NCBI GenBank assembly: GCA_016715405.1 | Contig: JADKAE010000002.1 | Location: 1-64,000 of the forward strand | From: Saprospiraceae bacterium | GTDB lineage: Bacteria; Bacteroidota; Bacteroidia; Chitinophagales; Saprospiraceae | DNA length: 64,000 bases | Reading direction: 5' to 3' | In this document: piece after piece, positions 19,673 through 28,949 of the stretch | Layout: each line of letters begins with the position of its first letter | Numbering within the stretch: position 1 is the stretch's first letter | Position numbers and translations under genes: made by a program | Notes under the pieces: generated by a model | The model's input: only the letters and a program-made list of their open reading frames with translations | What the model was told of the DNA's origin: nothing | Databases searched by the model: none

Positions 19673-21331
19673 ATGAGAGAAATAAAAACCGTCGACACCG
19701 ACATCCTGATTATTGGCGGGGGCCCCGCCGGATTAGCTACCGCGATTCACCTTGCAGATCTTACCCAACCACTCCCGGTAAAAATCATGCTCCTCGAAAA
19801 GGCGCTGCCATCGGCAACCACATCCTATCGGGCGCCGTAATCGACCCAAAGGGCGCTACGCGAGCTTTTGCCCGACATTGCCGAAAAAGATATGCCCTTT
19901 GAAGCGCCTGTGGCAAAAGAAGAGGTCATGTATTTTACCCGCCAAAGCTATTTTGCCTCGCCGGTGACGCTGCCCTACTTTGACAACAAGGGCAACTACG
20001 TGGCCTCGCTGGGCAAAATAACGCGCTGGCTGGCCGATATCGCCGAGAAAAAAGGTGTGCAAATATTCCCCGGCTTTAGCGCCGCTGAATTATTGTACGA
20101 CAACGGCAAAGTGACCGGTGTGCGCACCGCCGCTTCGGGCATAGACAAACACGGCGAACCCATGCCCAACTACCAGCCGCCCACCGACGTACGCGCACGC
20201 CTGACGATCCTTGCAGAAGGTACCAGGGGCAGCCTGACCAAAACCCTGGTACGGCAGTTTAACCTCGACAAAGACCGGAATCCGCAGATCTATTCGCTGG
20301 GCGTCAAGGAAGTCTGGGAAATCCCCGAAGGCCGCATAGAACCCGGCTACGTGGCCCACAGCATGGGCTACCCGCTTTCTATCGACCAATTCGGCGGCGC
20401 GTTTATTTACGGCATGAGCAAAACCGTGGTGGCGCTGGGACTCGCCGTGGGCCTCGATTATGCCGACCCCACTTTCGACCCGCACCACGCTTTTCAAATT
20501 TATAAAAAACACCCCTTCGTAGCAAAACTGCTGCAAGGCGGCAAAATCTTGCGCTACGGCGCCAAAACGATCCCCGAAGGCGGCTATTACGCCATTCCAC
20601 AACTGTACCACGACAACGTGATGATCGTGGGCGACTCGGCGGGGCTCGTGGCCATGCCCAGCCTGAAAGGCATCCACCTGGCTATCTATTCGGGCATGCT
20701 GGCTGCCAAAACGGCTTTTGAAGCCTTGCAAAAAAACGATACCTCTCAACAACAACTCCGGCACTACGAAGAATTATTCCGGCAAAGTCCGATCTACAAA
20801 GCGCTTTATCCCGTGCGCAATTTCAGGCAGGGCTTTAAGTCGAATCTGATTGCCGGTATGATGCAATTCGGCACGCAATTGGTGACCGGCGGGCGGGGTT
20901 TTTCCCTTAGCGGGAAATTGGAGATGGCAGAAGACTACAAACACTACCACCTGCTCCAACACCTCAACGGGTCAACGTTCAACTCGAAGTACAACGGGCA
21001 ATTGGCTTTTGACAAAAAAACCACCTTCGACAAGGAGACCAACGTATTTTATTCGGGTACCAAACACGATGAAGAGCAGCCCTCACATATTGTGGTGCCC
21101 AATCTGGCCACTTGCCAGGAATGCATCGAAAAATACAACGCACCCTGTCAGGGGTTCTGTCCGGCGAATGTCTTCGAGATCGTCACCGAGCTAAAGAACG
21201 GCCGCAAAAGCCTGGTGCTCCACCCCTCCAACTGCGTACACTGCAAAACCTGCGATATTAAAGACCCATTCCACAACGTGACCTGGACCCCTCCCTACGG
21301 CGGCGACGGTCCGGAATACGTAAATATGTAG
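19673..21331 (+). CDS. ETF-quinone oxidoreductase, two frameshifts
   Basis: Transfers electrons from ETF to the membrane quinone pool through FAD and a 4Fe-4S cluster. N-terminal DILIIGGGPAGLATAIHLAD is the FAD Rossmann loop. Restoring a G near 19801 (EKGAAIGNHILSGAVIDP) and removing one near 19852 (PKALRELLPDIAEKDMPF) joins the frames 19673-19840 and 19868-21331. The middle has PSLKGIHLAIYSGMLAA, and the C-terminus has CQECIEKYNAPCQGFC and CVHCKTCDIKDPFHNVTWTP, the ferredoxin-like cluster of ETF-QO. ATG 19673 is chosen because the motif starts 11 residues on. Six bases later comes the fused etfBA gene, a functional pair. Confidence 0.9.
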
Positions 21332-21337
21332 CGAGTT

Positions 21338-23334
21338 ATGGCACTGAAAATAATTAGTCTGATGAAACAAGTGCCCCTGCCATCGGAGATGCGCATGGGC
21401 GCCGACGGGTTGATGGACCGCACCCGGGCCAAATCAATGATCAACGTAGACTGCACCTTCGGCCTCGAACAGGGCCTTGAAATCAAAGCCAGGGTACCCG
21501 ACGCCGAATTGATCGTAGTGTCGATGGGGCCGGGTAGTTTTGAGCAATCGCTGCGCAAGGCTATTTCACTGGGTTACGACCGGGCGGTATTGCTCTCCGA
21601 CAAACGCCTGGGCGGCTCCGACACCTTTGCCACCGGCCTTGCCTTGTCTACGCTGCTCAAAACCAAACTATTGCCGCCGGACAGCAAAGACCCGTTTATC
21701 ATCTTCGCCGGCAGGCAAACCAGCGACGGCGATACGGCTCACGTGCCTTCGCAGGTGGGTGAAAACCTCGATATTCCGCAGGCTACTTTTGTAGAAGAAG
21801 TGGACTACCACGGCGACTACGTAGAAGTGGTGCGCATGATAGAAGGCGGCCACCAGCGGCTGCGGGTGCCTGTGCCCTGCATCATCTCGGTAGCGCCCAC
21901 GGCCATCCATGCGCGGCGGCCCTCGCTCAGCGACGCTATCCGTGCGCGCGAAGCGCAGATAGAGACCTACACCCTCGACGATATAGGGCTGGCGCCTGCC
22001 GAAGTTGGCCTTGGCGGCTCTCCGACACTTGTCTCCAAAGTTGTAAATATCAAAAGAAGCCGTCCGCCGGTGACGATGCTCCAGGGAAAAACCCCGGAGG
22101 CCCTGTTTGTCGAATTGGCGCCGGTATTCGACGAAAACTACGTACCGCCCTCGGCAGCCCATGATGCCGCCGATCAGGAAGACACGGAAGACGAAGACGA
22201 ACCCGAAACGGAAGAACAAAAAGCCAAATACGCCGCCTACCCCCGCGTCGATTTCCGGAAAGGCGCCAAGGGCATCCTGACCTGGATAGAAATGAACGAC
22301 GACCACGTGGCGCATTCATCGTTTGAAATACTCAACCCCGCCCGTCGCCTGGCCGATGAACTCCAAACGACCGTCACTTCTGTGTTGATCGGCGATAACG
22401 TGACGTCCTTTGCCAAACAGGTCATCGCCCACGGGGCCGACGAAGTGATTGTAGTAAACGATCCGAGGTTGAAGGAATACTCCACGCTTCCCTTTACGGC
22501 AGTCATCTCGCAGATCATCAAAGCGCGTAATCCTGAGATTGCCCTATTTGGCGCCACCACCTCGGGCCGCGAGCTGGCGCCCCGGCTGGGTAGCCGCGTC
22601 AAAGCGGGGGTGACGGCCGACTGCACCATTCTGAAAATAGGCGATTTTGTAAATAAAAAGCAAAAAGCCATCCTCTATCCGTGTTTGGAAGCCATCAGGC
22701 CCACCTACGGCGAGAGCAAGCTGGCCACCATCATCGGCTTCTGGTGTCCGCAGATGGCCACGGCCCGCCCCGGCACCTTCGAAGCCTTGCCCGTCGATCA
22801 CAGCCGGCAGGGAAAATCACCGAATTCAAAGCTGAACTCAGCTCAAAAGACTTCATCGTCGACATCCTCGATACCCAGCGCAACGAAAGCGGAAGTCAGA
22901 GTCTGTTCAGCGCCGACATCATCATCTGCGGGGGCAGGCCTTGCGGCGAAATCGACGACTTCAAACTCATCAAAGAACTCGCCGAGTCGCTCAAAGTCAG
23001 GGGATTCAAAGCCGACTGGGGCGCCAGCCGGCAGGCCGTCGACCGGGGCTTCGCGCCATATAGTCGCCAGATCGGTCAATCGGGCAAAACCGTGCGACCC
23101 AAGGTGTACGTGGCTGTGGCCATCTCCGGCGCCATCCAGCACACCAGCGGCATGAAAGACTCGGAAAAAGTGCTGGCCATCGACCGCGACCCCGGCTCCA
23201 ATATGTTTAATACCGCCGATTTCGGCATCGTAGGCGATTACCAAATCGTGCTGCCTATGCTGATCGAGAAGGTGAAGGCGGAAGGGTTCGCGTTTGGGCT
23301 GCGGAGTGTCGTGGAGGAGGCCGTGACGAGTTGA
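21338..23334 (+). CDS. Fused electron transfer flavoprotein beta-alpha, frameshifted
   Basis: A single reading frame encodes EtfB (about residues 1-245, MALKIISLMKQVPLPSEMRM, AGRQTSDGDTAHVPSQVGEN), an acidic linker (DQEDTEDEDEPETEEQKAKY, about residues 275-300) and EtfA N-terminal half (SGRELAPRLGSRVKAGVTAD, MATARPGTFE). A missing C near 22804 shifts the frame; the rest is AGKITEFKAELSSKDFIVDI and the FAD domain QVGQTGKTV-like IGQSGKTVRPKVYVAVAISG and IQHTSGMKD. The two subunits are normally separate genes; the unbroken run from 21338 through the beta-alpha junction argues that this fusion is not produced by the frameshift. Restored length is about 665 residues. It feeds ETF-QO encoded just upstream. 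Confidence 0.87.
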
Positions 23335-23340
23335 CGGAGT

Positions 23341-23398
23341 AGCGATAGGGTAGGTGTAGAGACGCGATGCATCGCGTCTCTACACCTACCCTATCGCT
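23341..23398. terminator. Perfect 58-bp palindrome between convergent genes
   Basis: The first 29 bases (AGCGATAGGGTAGGTGTAGA and nine more) are the exact reverse complement of the last 29. The centre contains GACGCGATGCATCGCGTC, repeated at 48626-48667 and 51791-51832. It lies between the etfBA stop (23334) and the MFS gene, whose stop codon (23386-23388) is inside the right arm. It is a probable bidirectional terminator; no T run is attached. Confidence 0.85.
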
Positions 23399-24672
23399 GC
23401 CGGTTCCACCTTCACGCGGATGAGCGCTAATAGACCTGCTATGAAAAACACGCCGAGCAGCAGTACGCTCAGGCGCATAGAGCCGGTGAGTTGTTCGATA
23501 AAGCCGAAGCTAAACGTGCCGATAATAATGGCCGTTTTTTCGAGCACGTCGTAAAAGCTGAAATAGGAAGTTGTATCGGGTGTTTTTTCGGGTAATAATT
23601 TAGAATACGTAGAGCGGGAGAGCGACTGAATACCGCCCATCACCGTGCCTACAGAAGCGGCGATGATATAAAACTGCATATCCGTTTGCACAAAATAGGC
23701 GCAAAAGCAGATGCTCGTCCAGATAATCAACATAACCATCAGGGAAGCTTTGTTGCCTTTCCAGGCCGATACGCGGGCAAACAGGTATGCGCCGCCGATA
23801 GCTACGATTTGGAGGAGGAGAATCACGCCGATAAGCTGTCCGGCATCGAATTGCAATTCTTTTTCTGCAAAAGTGGCGGCGAGATACAGCACCGTTTGCA
23901 CGCCGGCGCTATAGCAAAAAAACGAAAGCAAAAAAGCTTTGATATAGCGTTGGTGGCGCACCGTGCGCCACACTTTGCGCAATTCCTCAATGCCCTTCGT
24001 AATGAGTTTAGTCTGCGAACGGCCCTCGGCATCGCGGGGCAGGCGACGGAATGAAATAGCCGCGAATACCAGCCACCACAAACCCACCATCACAAAAGCA
24101 AGGCGAACGGCCATGCTGCCTTCTTCGGGCAATCCAAACCAGGTGGGTTTACTGATGACCAGCAAATTGATCAATAGCAACAATACGCTGCCGATATATC
24201 CGAAGGAGAACCCTCTGGCGCTCACCCTGTCATACTGGTCTTCGCTGGCGATGACGGGCAGGTACGAATTGTAAAACACCAACCCTCCTGCAAATCCTAT
24301 TACACCCAAAATAAAGGCAATAACCCCCAATTCCAGTTGTCCCATGCCTTTAAAAAAATAAAGCGAAATGCAGGCCAGCGCGCCAATAGTGGTAAAAAAC
24401 TTGAGAAAGGTTTTCCTTTTTCCGCCGTAATCGGCTATGCCCGAAAGCAGCGGCGACAACAGGGTGATGACCAGGTATGCCGCCGAAATAGCGTAAGCAT
24501 ACAAAGAACTATTTGACATGTGGATGCCCAGCACCCTCACCTCGTCGTCGGTCACCTGCGTAAAATAGGCGGGGAAAATAGCCACCGCGATGACCAGGGC
24601 AAAAGCCGAGTTGGCCCAGTCGAATAAGGCCCAGGCGTTGATGGTGCGGCGGTTGTTGAGTGTTGTTTGCAT
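23386..24672 (-). CDS. UMF1-family MFS transporter
   Basis: A 428-residue inner-membrane carrier with about 12 helices, start MQTTLNNRRTINAWALFDWA. The motif AWALFDWANSAF is the N-terminal signature of the UMF1 (Atg22-like) MFS branch. The region GGIQSLSRSTYSKLLPE is the conserved loop of the C-terminal half. Substrate is unknown; members may export amino acids or other solutes. The ATG at 24672 lies immediately against a tandem repeat, and a longer frame to 24747 reads only through the repeat, so 24672 is chosen. The last codons and the stop are inside a 58-bp palindrome. Confidence 0.9.
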   Translation of the reverse strand: MQTTLNNRRTINAWALFDWANSAFALVIAVAIFPAYFTQVTDDEVRVLGIHMSNSSLYAYAISAAYLVITLLSPLLSGIADYGGKRKTFLKFFTTIGALACISLYFFKGMGQLELGVIAFILGVIGFAGGLVFYNSYLPVIASEDQYDRVSARGFSFGYIGSVLLLLINLLVISKPTWFGLPEEGSMAVRLAFVMVGLWWLVFAAISFRRLPRDAEGRSQTKLITKGIEELRKVWRTVRHQRYIKAFLLSFFCYSAGVQTVLYLAATFAEKELQFDAGQLIGVILLLQIVAIGGAYLFARVSAWKGNKASLMVMLIIWTSICFCAYFVQTDMQFYIIAASVGTVMGGIQSLSRSTYSKLLPEKTPDTTSYFSFYDVLEKTAIIIGTFSFGFIEQLTGSMRLSVLLLGVFFIAGLLALIRVKVEPAAIG

Positions 24673-24830
24673 GTTCTCTGTTCTCTGTTCTCTGTTCTCT
24701 GTTCTCTGTTCTCTGTTCTCTGTTCTCTGTAAAAGTATAACTGGCAAAGATAATGAAACGGATAACCGACAACGGATAACAGAGAACGGACAACGGATAA
24801 CAGAGAACAGACAACCGCCAATATAGCTAT
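24673..24830 (-). promoter_or_regulatory. Promoter-leader cassette with ACAGAGA array before MFS gene
   Basis: On the minus strand the box TATCTTTG (24752-24745) is followed by CCAGTTATACTTTTA and about eight ACAGAGA units that end at the MFS start codon. Upstream, GTTATCCGTTGTCGG-type units (24770-24825) form the inverted arm. The array would make up nearly all of the 5' leader, and its AGAGAAC sequence abuts the ATG where a ribosome-binding site would sit. Confidence 0.6.
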
Positions 24831-24848
24831 TTCAATAATAAGAAATTG

Positions 24849-24856
24849 TAAATTTG
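24849..24856 (+). promoter_or_regulatory. -7 box TAAATTTG before rimK-like gene
   Basis: TAAATTTG lies 44 bases before the ATG at 24901, in the gap between the divergent MFS cassette and the ligase gene. It matches TANNTTTG; no -33 element is clear. Confidence 0.4.
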
Positions 24857-24900
24857 TACCGAAGAATAGTATGGCATTGGAACATAGAACCGCGTGCAAC

Positions 24901-25809
24901 ATGAACATCGGCATACTATCGCGAGGGCACCAATTGTACTCCACGCAGCAGCTCTTGAAGGCGGGGCAAATGCGGGGGCATCGCATGTTTTTATATGATC
25001 CTACATTTTGCCAACTCCGGCTCGACGAGCGCCCGGCGGTGATTTACGAAGGCGAGGAATTGCAGTCGCTCCAGGCGATCATTCCCCGTATAGGCGCCTC
25101 TATTACCGAGCAAGGCGCCTCGGTAATCCAGCAATTCGAAATGATGGGAGTGTATTCCACTGCGAGCAGCGGGGCCTTGTTGCAGTCGCGCGACAAATTG
25201 CGCTGCCTGCAGCGGCTGACGCAGGCGGGGATACCCGTGCCGCGAACCGTGTTGGTCAACCAGCCCGAAAGTCTGCCCGAATTGTTATACGCGGTGGGCG
25301 GCATGCCGGTGGTGATCAAATTGTTGCAAAGCACCCACGGCATCGGCGTTTTGCTTGCCGAAAACTACCACCAGGCAACCAGTACCATCGAGGCCATGAT
25401 CCGCCTCGGCTCAAGGGTTATCGTGCAGGAATTCATCCGCGAATCGGCGGGTGTCGATGTACGCGCATTTGTGGTGGCCGGAGAAGTAGTGGCGGTCATG
25501 TGCAGGCAGGCAGCCAACGGCGATTTTCGCTCCAACCTGCACCGCGGGGCCACGGCTACGCCCACCGCGCTGAGCGCGCTGGAAGAAGATTTGGTAAAAA
25601 AATCCGTCAAAGCGCTGGGCATCGACGTGGCGGGCGTGGATCTGCTGCGCTCCCGGCGCGGCCCGCTGATCATGGAAGTCAACGCCTCCCCCGGATTGGA
25701 AGGCATCGAAACCATCACGGGGGTCGACGTAGCCGGCAAAATCATACAACACATCGAAAAGCGGCTGCGCAAAGCCAGGGTGCTTTCGCAGGTTTTCACG
25801 GAGAAATAA
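24901..25809 (+). CDS. rimK: RimK-family ATP-grasp ligase
   Basis: The 302-residue product starts MNIGILSRGHQLYSTQQLLK and contains the ATP-grasp core: RDKLRCLQRLTQAGIPVPRT, GMPVVIKLLQSTHGIGVLLA, VIVQEFIRESAGVDVRAFVV and PLIMEVNASPGLEGIE. It matches the RimK family, whose best-known member adds glutamate residues to ribosomal protein S6; some relatives ligate other amino acids to small molecules. Substrate is therefore uncertain. In-frame codons to 24871 exist but add no recognised sequence. The stop overlaps the convergent response regulator by 14 bases. Confidence 0.88.
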   Translation: MNIGILSRGHQLYSTQQLLKAGQMRGHRMFLYDPTFCQLRLDERPAVIYEGEELQSLQAIIPRIGASITEQGASVIQQFEMMGVYSTASSGALLQSRDKLRCLQRLTQAGIPVPRTVLVNQPESLPELLYAVGGMPVVIKLLQSTHGIGVLLAENYHQATSTIEAMIRLGSRVIVQEFIRESAGVDVRAFVVAGEVVAVMCRQAANGDFRSNLHRGATATPTALSALEEDLVKKSVKALGIDVAGVDLLRSRRGPLIMEVNASPGLEGIETITGVDVAGKIIQHIEKRLRKARVLSQVFTEK

Positions 25810-26509
25810 TAACGGCGCCGGCGCCTTCGGCGCCGATGCGGAGGATAAATCCGCTGCCGTACACATTTTCGATATGAATAGCCGCATCGCCGCTCAGGTA
25901 TTTGCGCAAGCGGGAAATAAAAACATCCATACTCCTGCGCGTAAAATAATCGCTTTGGTTCCACAACATTTTTAGCACCAACTGTCGCGGCAGCAGTCGC
26001 CCCCGGTGTTCGCACAGCAATCGCAGCAGCTGCGCTTCGCGTTCGGTGAGGAGTTGTTCTTCGCCGCCGAAAATCAGCTTTTGGTTGCGCACATCGAAAT
26101 GATAGGCGCCGATAGCCAGGTATTCGGCTTCGGGCTGTGCGGATTGCCGGCTGCGCCGCAACACGGCATGGATGCGGGCGGTGAGTTCTTCTTCATCGAC
26201 GGGTTTGACGAGGTAGTCGTCGGCGCCCAGGTGAAACCCCCTGAGTTTGTCGACTTTTAGCGAACGCGCTGTGAGAAACAACAGCGGCATGCCGGGTTCG
26301 AGGCGGCGGATTTCTGCCCCCAGCGTGAAGCCGTCCATCTCCGGCATCATCACATCGAGGATGCACAGATCGAAAGGGTGCTTTTTAAACAATGTAAGGC
26401 CCCGTTTGCCGTCACTGGCAAGTGTTACCTGAAATTCCTTCATTTCGAGGTAGGCCTGGAGTACGTATCCCAGCGTTTTGTCGTCTTCGACGAGGAGGAT
26501 CTTGGGCAT
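25796..26509 (-). CDS. OmpR-family response regulator
   Basis: A 237-residue two-component regulator. The receiver domain has acidic pocket EDD (residues 8-10), phosphoacceptor Asp52 in CILDVMMPEMDG, Thr in LFLTARS and Lys in YLVKPVDEEEL. The C-terminal winged helix is FDVRNQKLIFGGEEQLLTER to FTRRSMDVFISRLRKYLSGD. It binds DNA when phosphorylated. It follows the histidine kinase gene on the same strand with a short repeat-containing gap, so the two form a pair. Confidence 0.94.
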   Translation of the reverse strand: MPKILLVEDDKTLGYVLQAYLEMKEFQVTLASDGKRGLTLFKKHPFDLCILDVMMPEMDGFTLGAEIRRLEPGMPLLFLTARSLKVDKLRGFHLGADDYLVKPVDEEELTARIHAVLRRSRQSAQPEAEYLAIGAYHFDVRNQKLIFGGEEQLLTEREAQLLRLLCEHRGRLLPRQLVLKMLWNQSDYFTRRSMDVFISRLRKYLSGDAAIHIENVYGSGFILRIGAEGAGAVIISP

Positions 26510-26520
26510 AGTTATGGTTG

Positions 26521-26563
26521 TTTAGCGATTGGGTTTAGTGCATTCGCAGTTTAGCGATTGGGT
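26521..26563. repeat. TTTAGCGATTGGG repeats
   Basis: Two copies of TTTAGCGATTGGGTTTAG enclose GTGCATTCGCAG. The last 35 or so bases match 16549-16583 nearly exactly and relate to 29634-29709. It occupies the gap between kinase and regulator. Confidence 0.75.
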
Positions 26564-27877
26564 TTAGCTGTCTCTCGCTCTCTCCCCCACTCTCCCCGTG
26601 GGTATGGAGAAGACAAACGCGCTGCCGCGAGGGGGATGCTACGCATTTCCACGTTGCCGCCATGGGCTATAGCGATTTGCTTCACATAGCTCAGGCCCAA
26701 TCCGAAACCTTTGACGCGGGGTGCATCGCCTTGGGGTACCCGGTAAAACTTATCGAACAAGCGGGACTGGTATTGGGGGGGGATGCCGGGGCCTTCGTCG
26801 CGTACCTCGACTCGCAGGCAGCCGTTTTGTTGCGAGGCCAGCAGTGAGATGCGGGGTTTTTTCTCCGCCGTATTTCAGGGCGTTGTCGAGCAGATTGGAG
26901 AGGGCATTGCGCAGGTGTACTTCGTCGGCATAAATACCGGGCAGTGACGGTGGCCATTCTGCGGTGAGGCTACCGCCAATGGCTTCGGCGGCAGCGGCGT
27001 AGGTAGCGGCCAATTCGGCAAGCAAAACCTTCATATCTACCTGTTTTTTCGAGAGTTGATAATTACCGTGTTCCAGGGATGCCAATTCCAGCACCTTTTC
27101 CACGTGGGTTTGCAGCTTGGCCGTTTCCTGTTCGGTGAGGTCGAGCAGGGCGGTTGATTTTGGGGCGTCGCCTTCGGCGGTTGATTTGCGGAGCAGACCT
27201 GTCAGGAGTTTTATCGAAAACAGGGGCGTTTTCAGCTCGTGGGTCAGGTTGTTGATAAACTCGTTTTTTGCCTCGTCGAGGAAACGCAACTTGCGCAATT
27301 GTGCCAGCAAAAACAACATGGAGGCCGCCAGCAGCATCACAAAGGCGATAGAAAGCGCGATCTGAAGGCCCATTTGCCTAAGCAGGTATTGGAACGAGTG
27401 TTGCACGTTGACCTGTAGCAGTAGTTCGCAATGGCATTCTTCCAGCCACTTGCCGCGCAGGGGGAGCCGGTATTGTTCGTAGCGGTTGGCTTTGGCGTCA
27501 AATGCCGGGTCGCTCAGAAAAGGCTTAGCTGCATGGGGTGCAAAAATGCCAAAAGAAAGGCCGGCATACACGGCTTTGTCGCGCACGGCCCTGTTGATAA
27601 GTCTGGACAGCGTATCTCTCGCCATATCGGGTAGGTTATATTCGGGCATTGATAGTTTGCGGCCTTGCTTGCGGTACAGATCGATAATCTGCCCGCGCAG
27701 CAGTTCCTGGCGGTCCAATTCCTGGCTTACTTCTTCCAGCGCGGCGGCAAGTTGCTTGTCGAGTTTTTTCTTCTCCAACACTAATCCCGCGCTCAGCAAG
27801 TGGTATTGTATCCACACCAAGCCCAGCAAAGACAGGCTCACCACAACAATCACCGCGATATGCAATCTGACGCTCAT
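26564..27877 (-). CDS. Sensor histidine kinase, frameshifted
   Basis: An inner-membrane kinase: helix VVVSLSLLGLVWIQYHLL, a periplasmic sensor of about 135 residues, a second helix (IALSIAFVMLLAASMLFLLA), HisKA with the phosphorylated His in NEFINNLTHELKTPLFSIKL, and an ATPase domain with N box RNALSNLLDNALKYG. Two single-base deletions break it: near 26860 (AAAAAACCCC run), after which RISLLASQQ and VRDEGPGIPPQYQ and GFGLGLSYVKQIAIAHGG follow, and near 26627 in a C run, after which the protein ends RGSAFVFSIPTGRVGERARD. With both repaired the stop is at 26564. It pairs with the response regulator downstream. Confidence 0.88.
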
Positions 27878-27895
27878 ACTGCAAAATACGACTGA

Positions 27896-27948
27896 AAGCG
27901 GGGCGTTCGCCCCTTATTGGGAGGTTTAACGTTCTGTTGACTTTTGTG
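27896..27948. repeat. Left direct repeat flanking toxin-antitoxin module
   Basis: The 38 bases from 27910 to 27947 (CCCCTTATTGGGAGGTTTAA, then CGTTCTGTTGACTTTTGT) are identical to 28829-28866. A preceding AAGCGGGG-CCCC hairpin is present in both copies with a diverged loop. The repeat lies just upstream of the kinase gene's start. Confidence 0.9.
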
Positions 27949-27979
27949 GAGATTGGCAATGCGAGGGATGTCATACGAT

Positions 27980-28432
27980 TCAGATCTTCGATAGATCTAT
28001 CACCCTCATTTTCAGATATTTGGAATTAAGATGATCAAAGTCCTTGTCTGTAGTCAACAGCTCCAGATCAAAAACAGAAGCCGTAGCAGCTATCCAAAGA
28101 TCATTTTTCCCCATATTCCTTGAAGAAAAAGTAGTGCCTTCGCCTTTCAATTTGCCTTGGCTATAAGCATCAATTTCAGCATACTTTTCAATAATTTCCT
28201 TCATATGAATATCTGCAATCAGGAACCCTTTGACAATATTTTCCAATTGCATTAATTTCTTTTCGCCCCAATTGTTCCTTCTTGCGATTGACCTGATTTC
28301 ACCCAGTGATACGACAGATACGACAAGATTGTTTTCTCCCGATAGGAGGTTTAGTTGATCTTCTAAACGCCTGGTCACCTCCGTGTTTCTCAAATAGGTT
28401 ACAACAATATTAGTATCAAGCAGATAATTCAT
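27980..28432 (-). CDS. PIN-domain VapC-like toxin
   Basis: A 150-residue PIN nuclease. N-terminal MNYLLDTNIVVTYLRNTEVT supplies the first acidic residue (Asp6); VVSVVSLGEIRSIA gives the conserved Glu; GKNDLWIAATASVFDLELLT gives the third and TTDKDFDHL the fourth acidic position. VapC toxins cleave tRNA or rRNA and are neutralised by a partner encoded upstream. The partner gene ends two bases before this start. The module lies between 38-base direct repeats and is more AT-rich than its neighbours, consistent with acquisition. Confidence 0.9.
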   Translation of the reverse strand: MNYLLDTNIVVTYLRNTEVTRRLEDQLNLLSGENNLVVSVVSLGEIRSIARRNNWGEKKLMQLENIVKGFLIADIHMKEIIEKYAEIDAYSQGKLKGEGTTFSSRNMGKNDLWIAATASVFDLELLTTDKDFDHLNSKYLKMRVIDLSKI

Positions 28433-28434
28433 TA

Positions 28435-28722
28435 TTAATCAAGCATTGACAGTAATTCTTCAAGGGATTCTTCCAATTCAAGTTCACTGGTCTTGCGGAA
28501 GAATTCTTCTTTTCCGACGGGATGATAATGTTGTTCCTTTATCAAATCCTCTAGCGAGACATCCTTTTGCAATGGCCTTATTGCCTTCATCAATTTGATA
28601 GCGCCCTTATGCTGAAGAAGCTCAATTTGCCCTTCCAGTTCAACCAAATCATCTTCGTTTTCAATTTTGATGATCTCTTGAATTAGCTTATACTTTCTGA
28701 CATCAATGTTTTTAGTCATCAT
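28435..28722 (-). CDS. Probable antitoxin of the PIN toxin
   Basis: A 95-residue acidic helical protein (ELELEESLEELLSMLD at the C-terminus) encoded directly upstream of the PIN toxin gene, with a two-base gap. The sequence (IKIENEDDLVELEGQIELLQ, HHPVGKEEFFRKTSEL-like) is of the kind of small uncharacterised antitoxins whose C-terminus occupies the toxin groove. Two adjacent ATG codons (28722, 28719) are possible starts. Identity as antitoxin is from position, size and charge; no known DNA-binding fold was recognised. Confidence 0.75.
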   Translation of the reverse strand: MMTKNIDVRKYKLIQEIIKIENEDDLVELEGQIELLQHKGAIKLMKAIRPLQKDVSLEDLIKEQHYHPVGKEEFFRKTSELELEESLEELLSMLD

Positions 28723-28813
28723 TAACGATTATGTTAAAAAGTCAACCCAATTTATTGATTAATTCTAACATTCGCAAGTATGCTCTAGTTCCTGATGAAT
28801 CTGATAATACCGC

Positions 28814-28866
28814 AAGCGGGGCAGTTGGCCCCTTATTGGGAGGTTTAACGTTCTGTTGACTTTTGT
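28814..28866. repeat. Right direct repeat flanking toxin-antitoxin module
   Basis: Second copy of the 38-base identical repeat (28829-28866) with its upstream hairpin AAGCGGGG-CAGTTGG-CCCC. It sits 92 bases upstream of the antitoxin start, before the + strand barrel gene. Confidence 0.9.
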
Positions 28867-28949
28867 TGGCTTTCTGTTGGCGTCATGGCATTGGGGTTTG
28901 GGTGATTTTTGGGCAATCAATTTTTTTTTATAAAATAAACACCTACGCT

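Noticed and set aside
22681..23334. A separate small protein in the second frame of etfA
   Set aside because: It is the restored C-terminal half of the fused EtfA, not an independent gene.
24700..24790. N-terminal extension TENREQRTENREQ of the MFS protein
   Set aside because: It is only a translation through the ACAGAGA leader array; the real start is at 24672 where the carrier motif begins.
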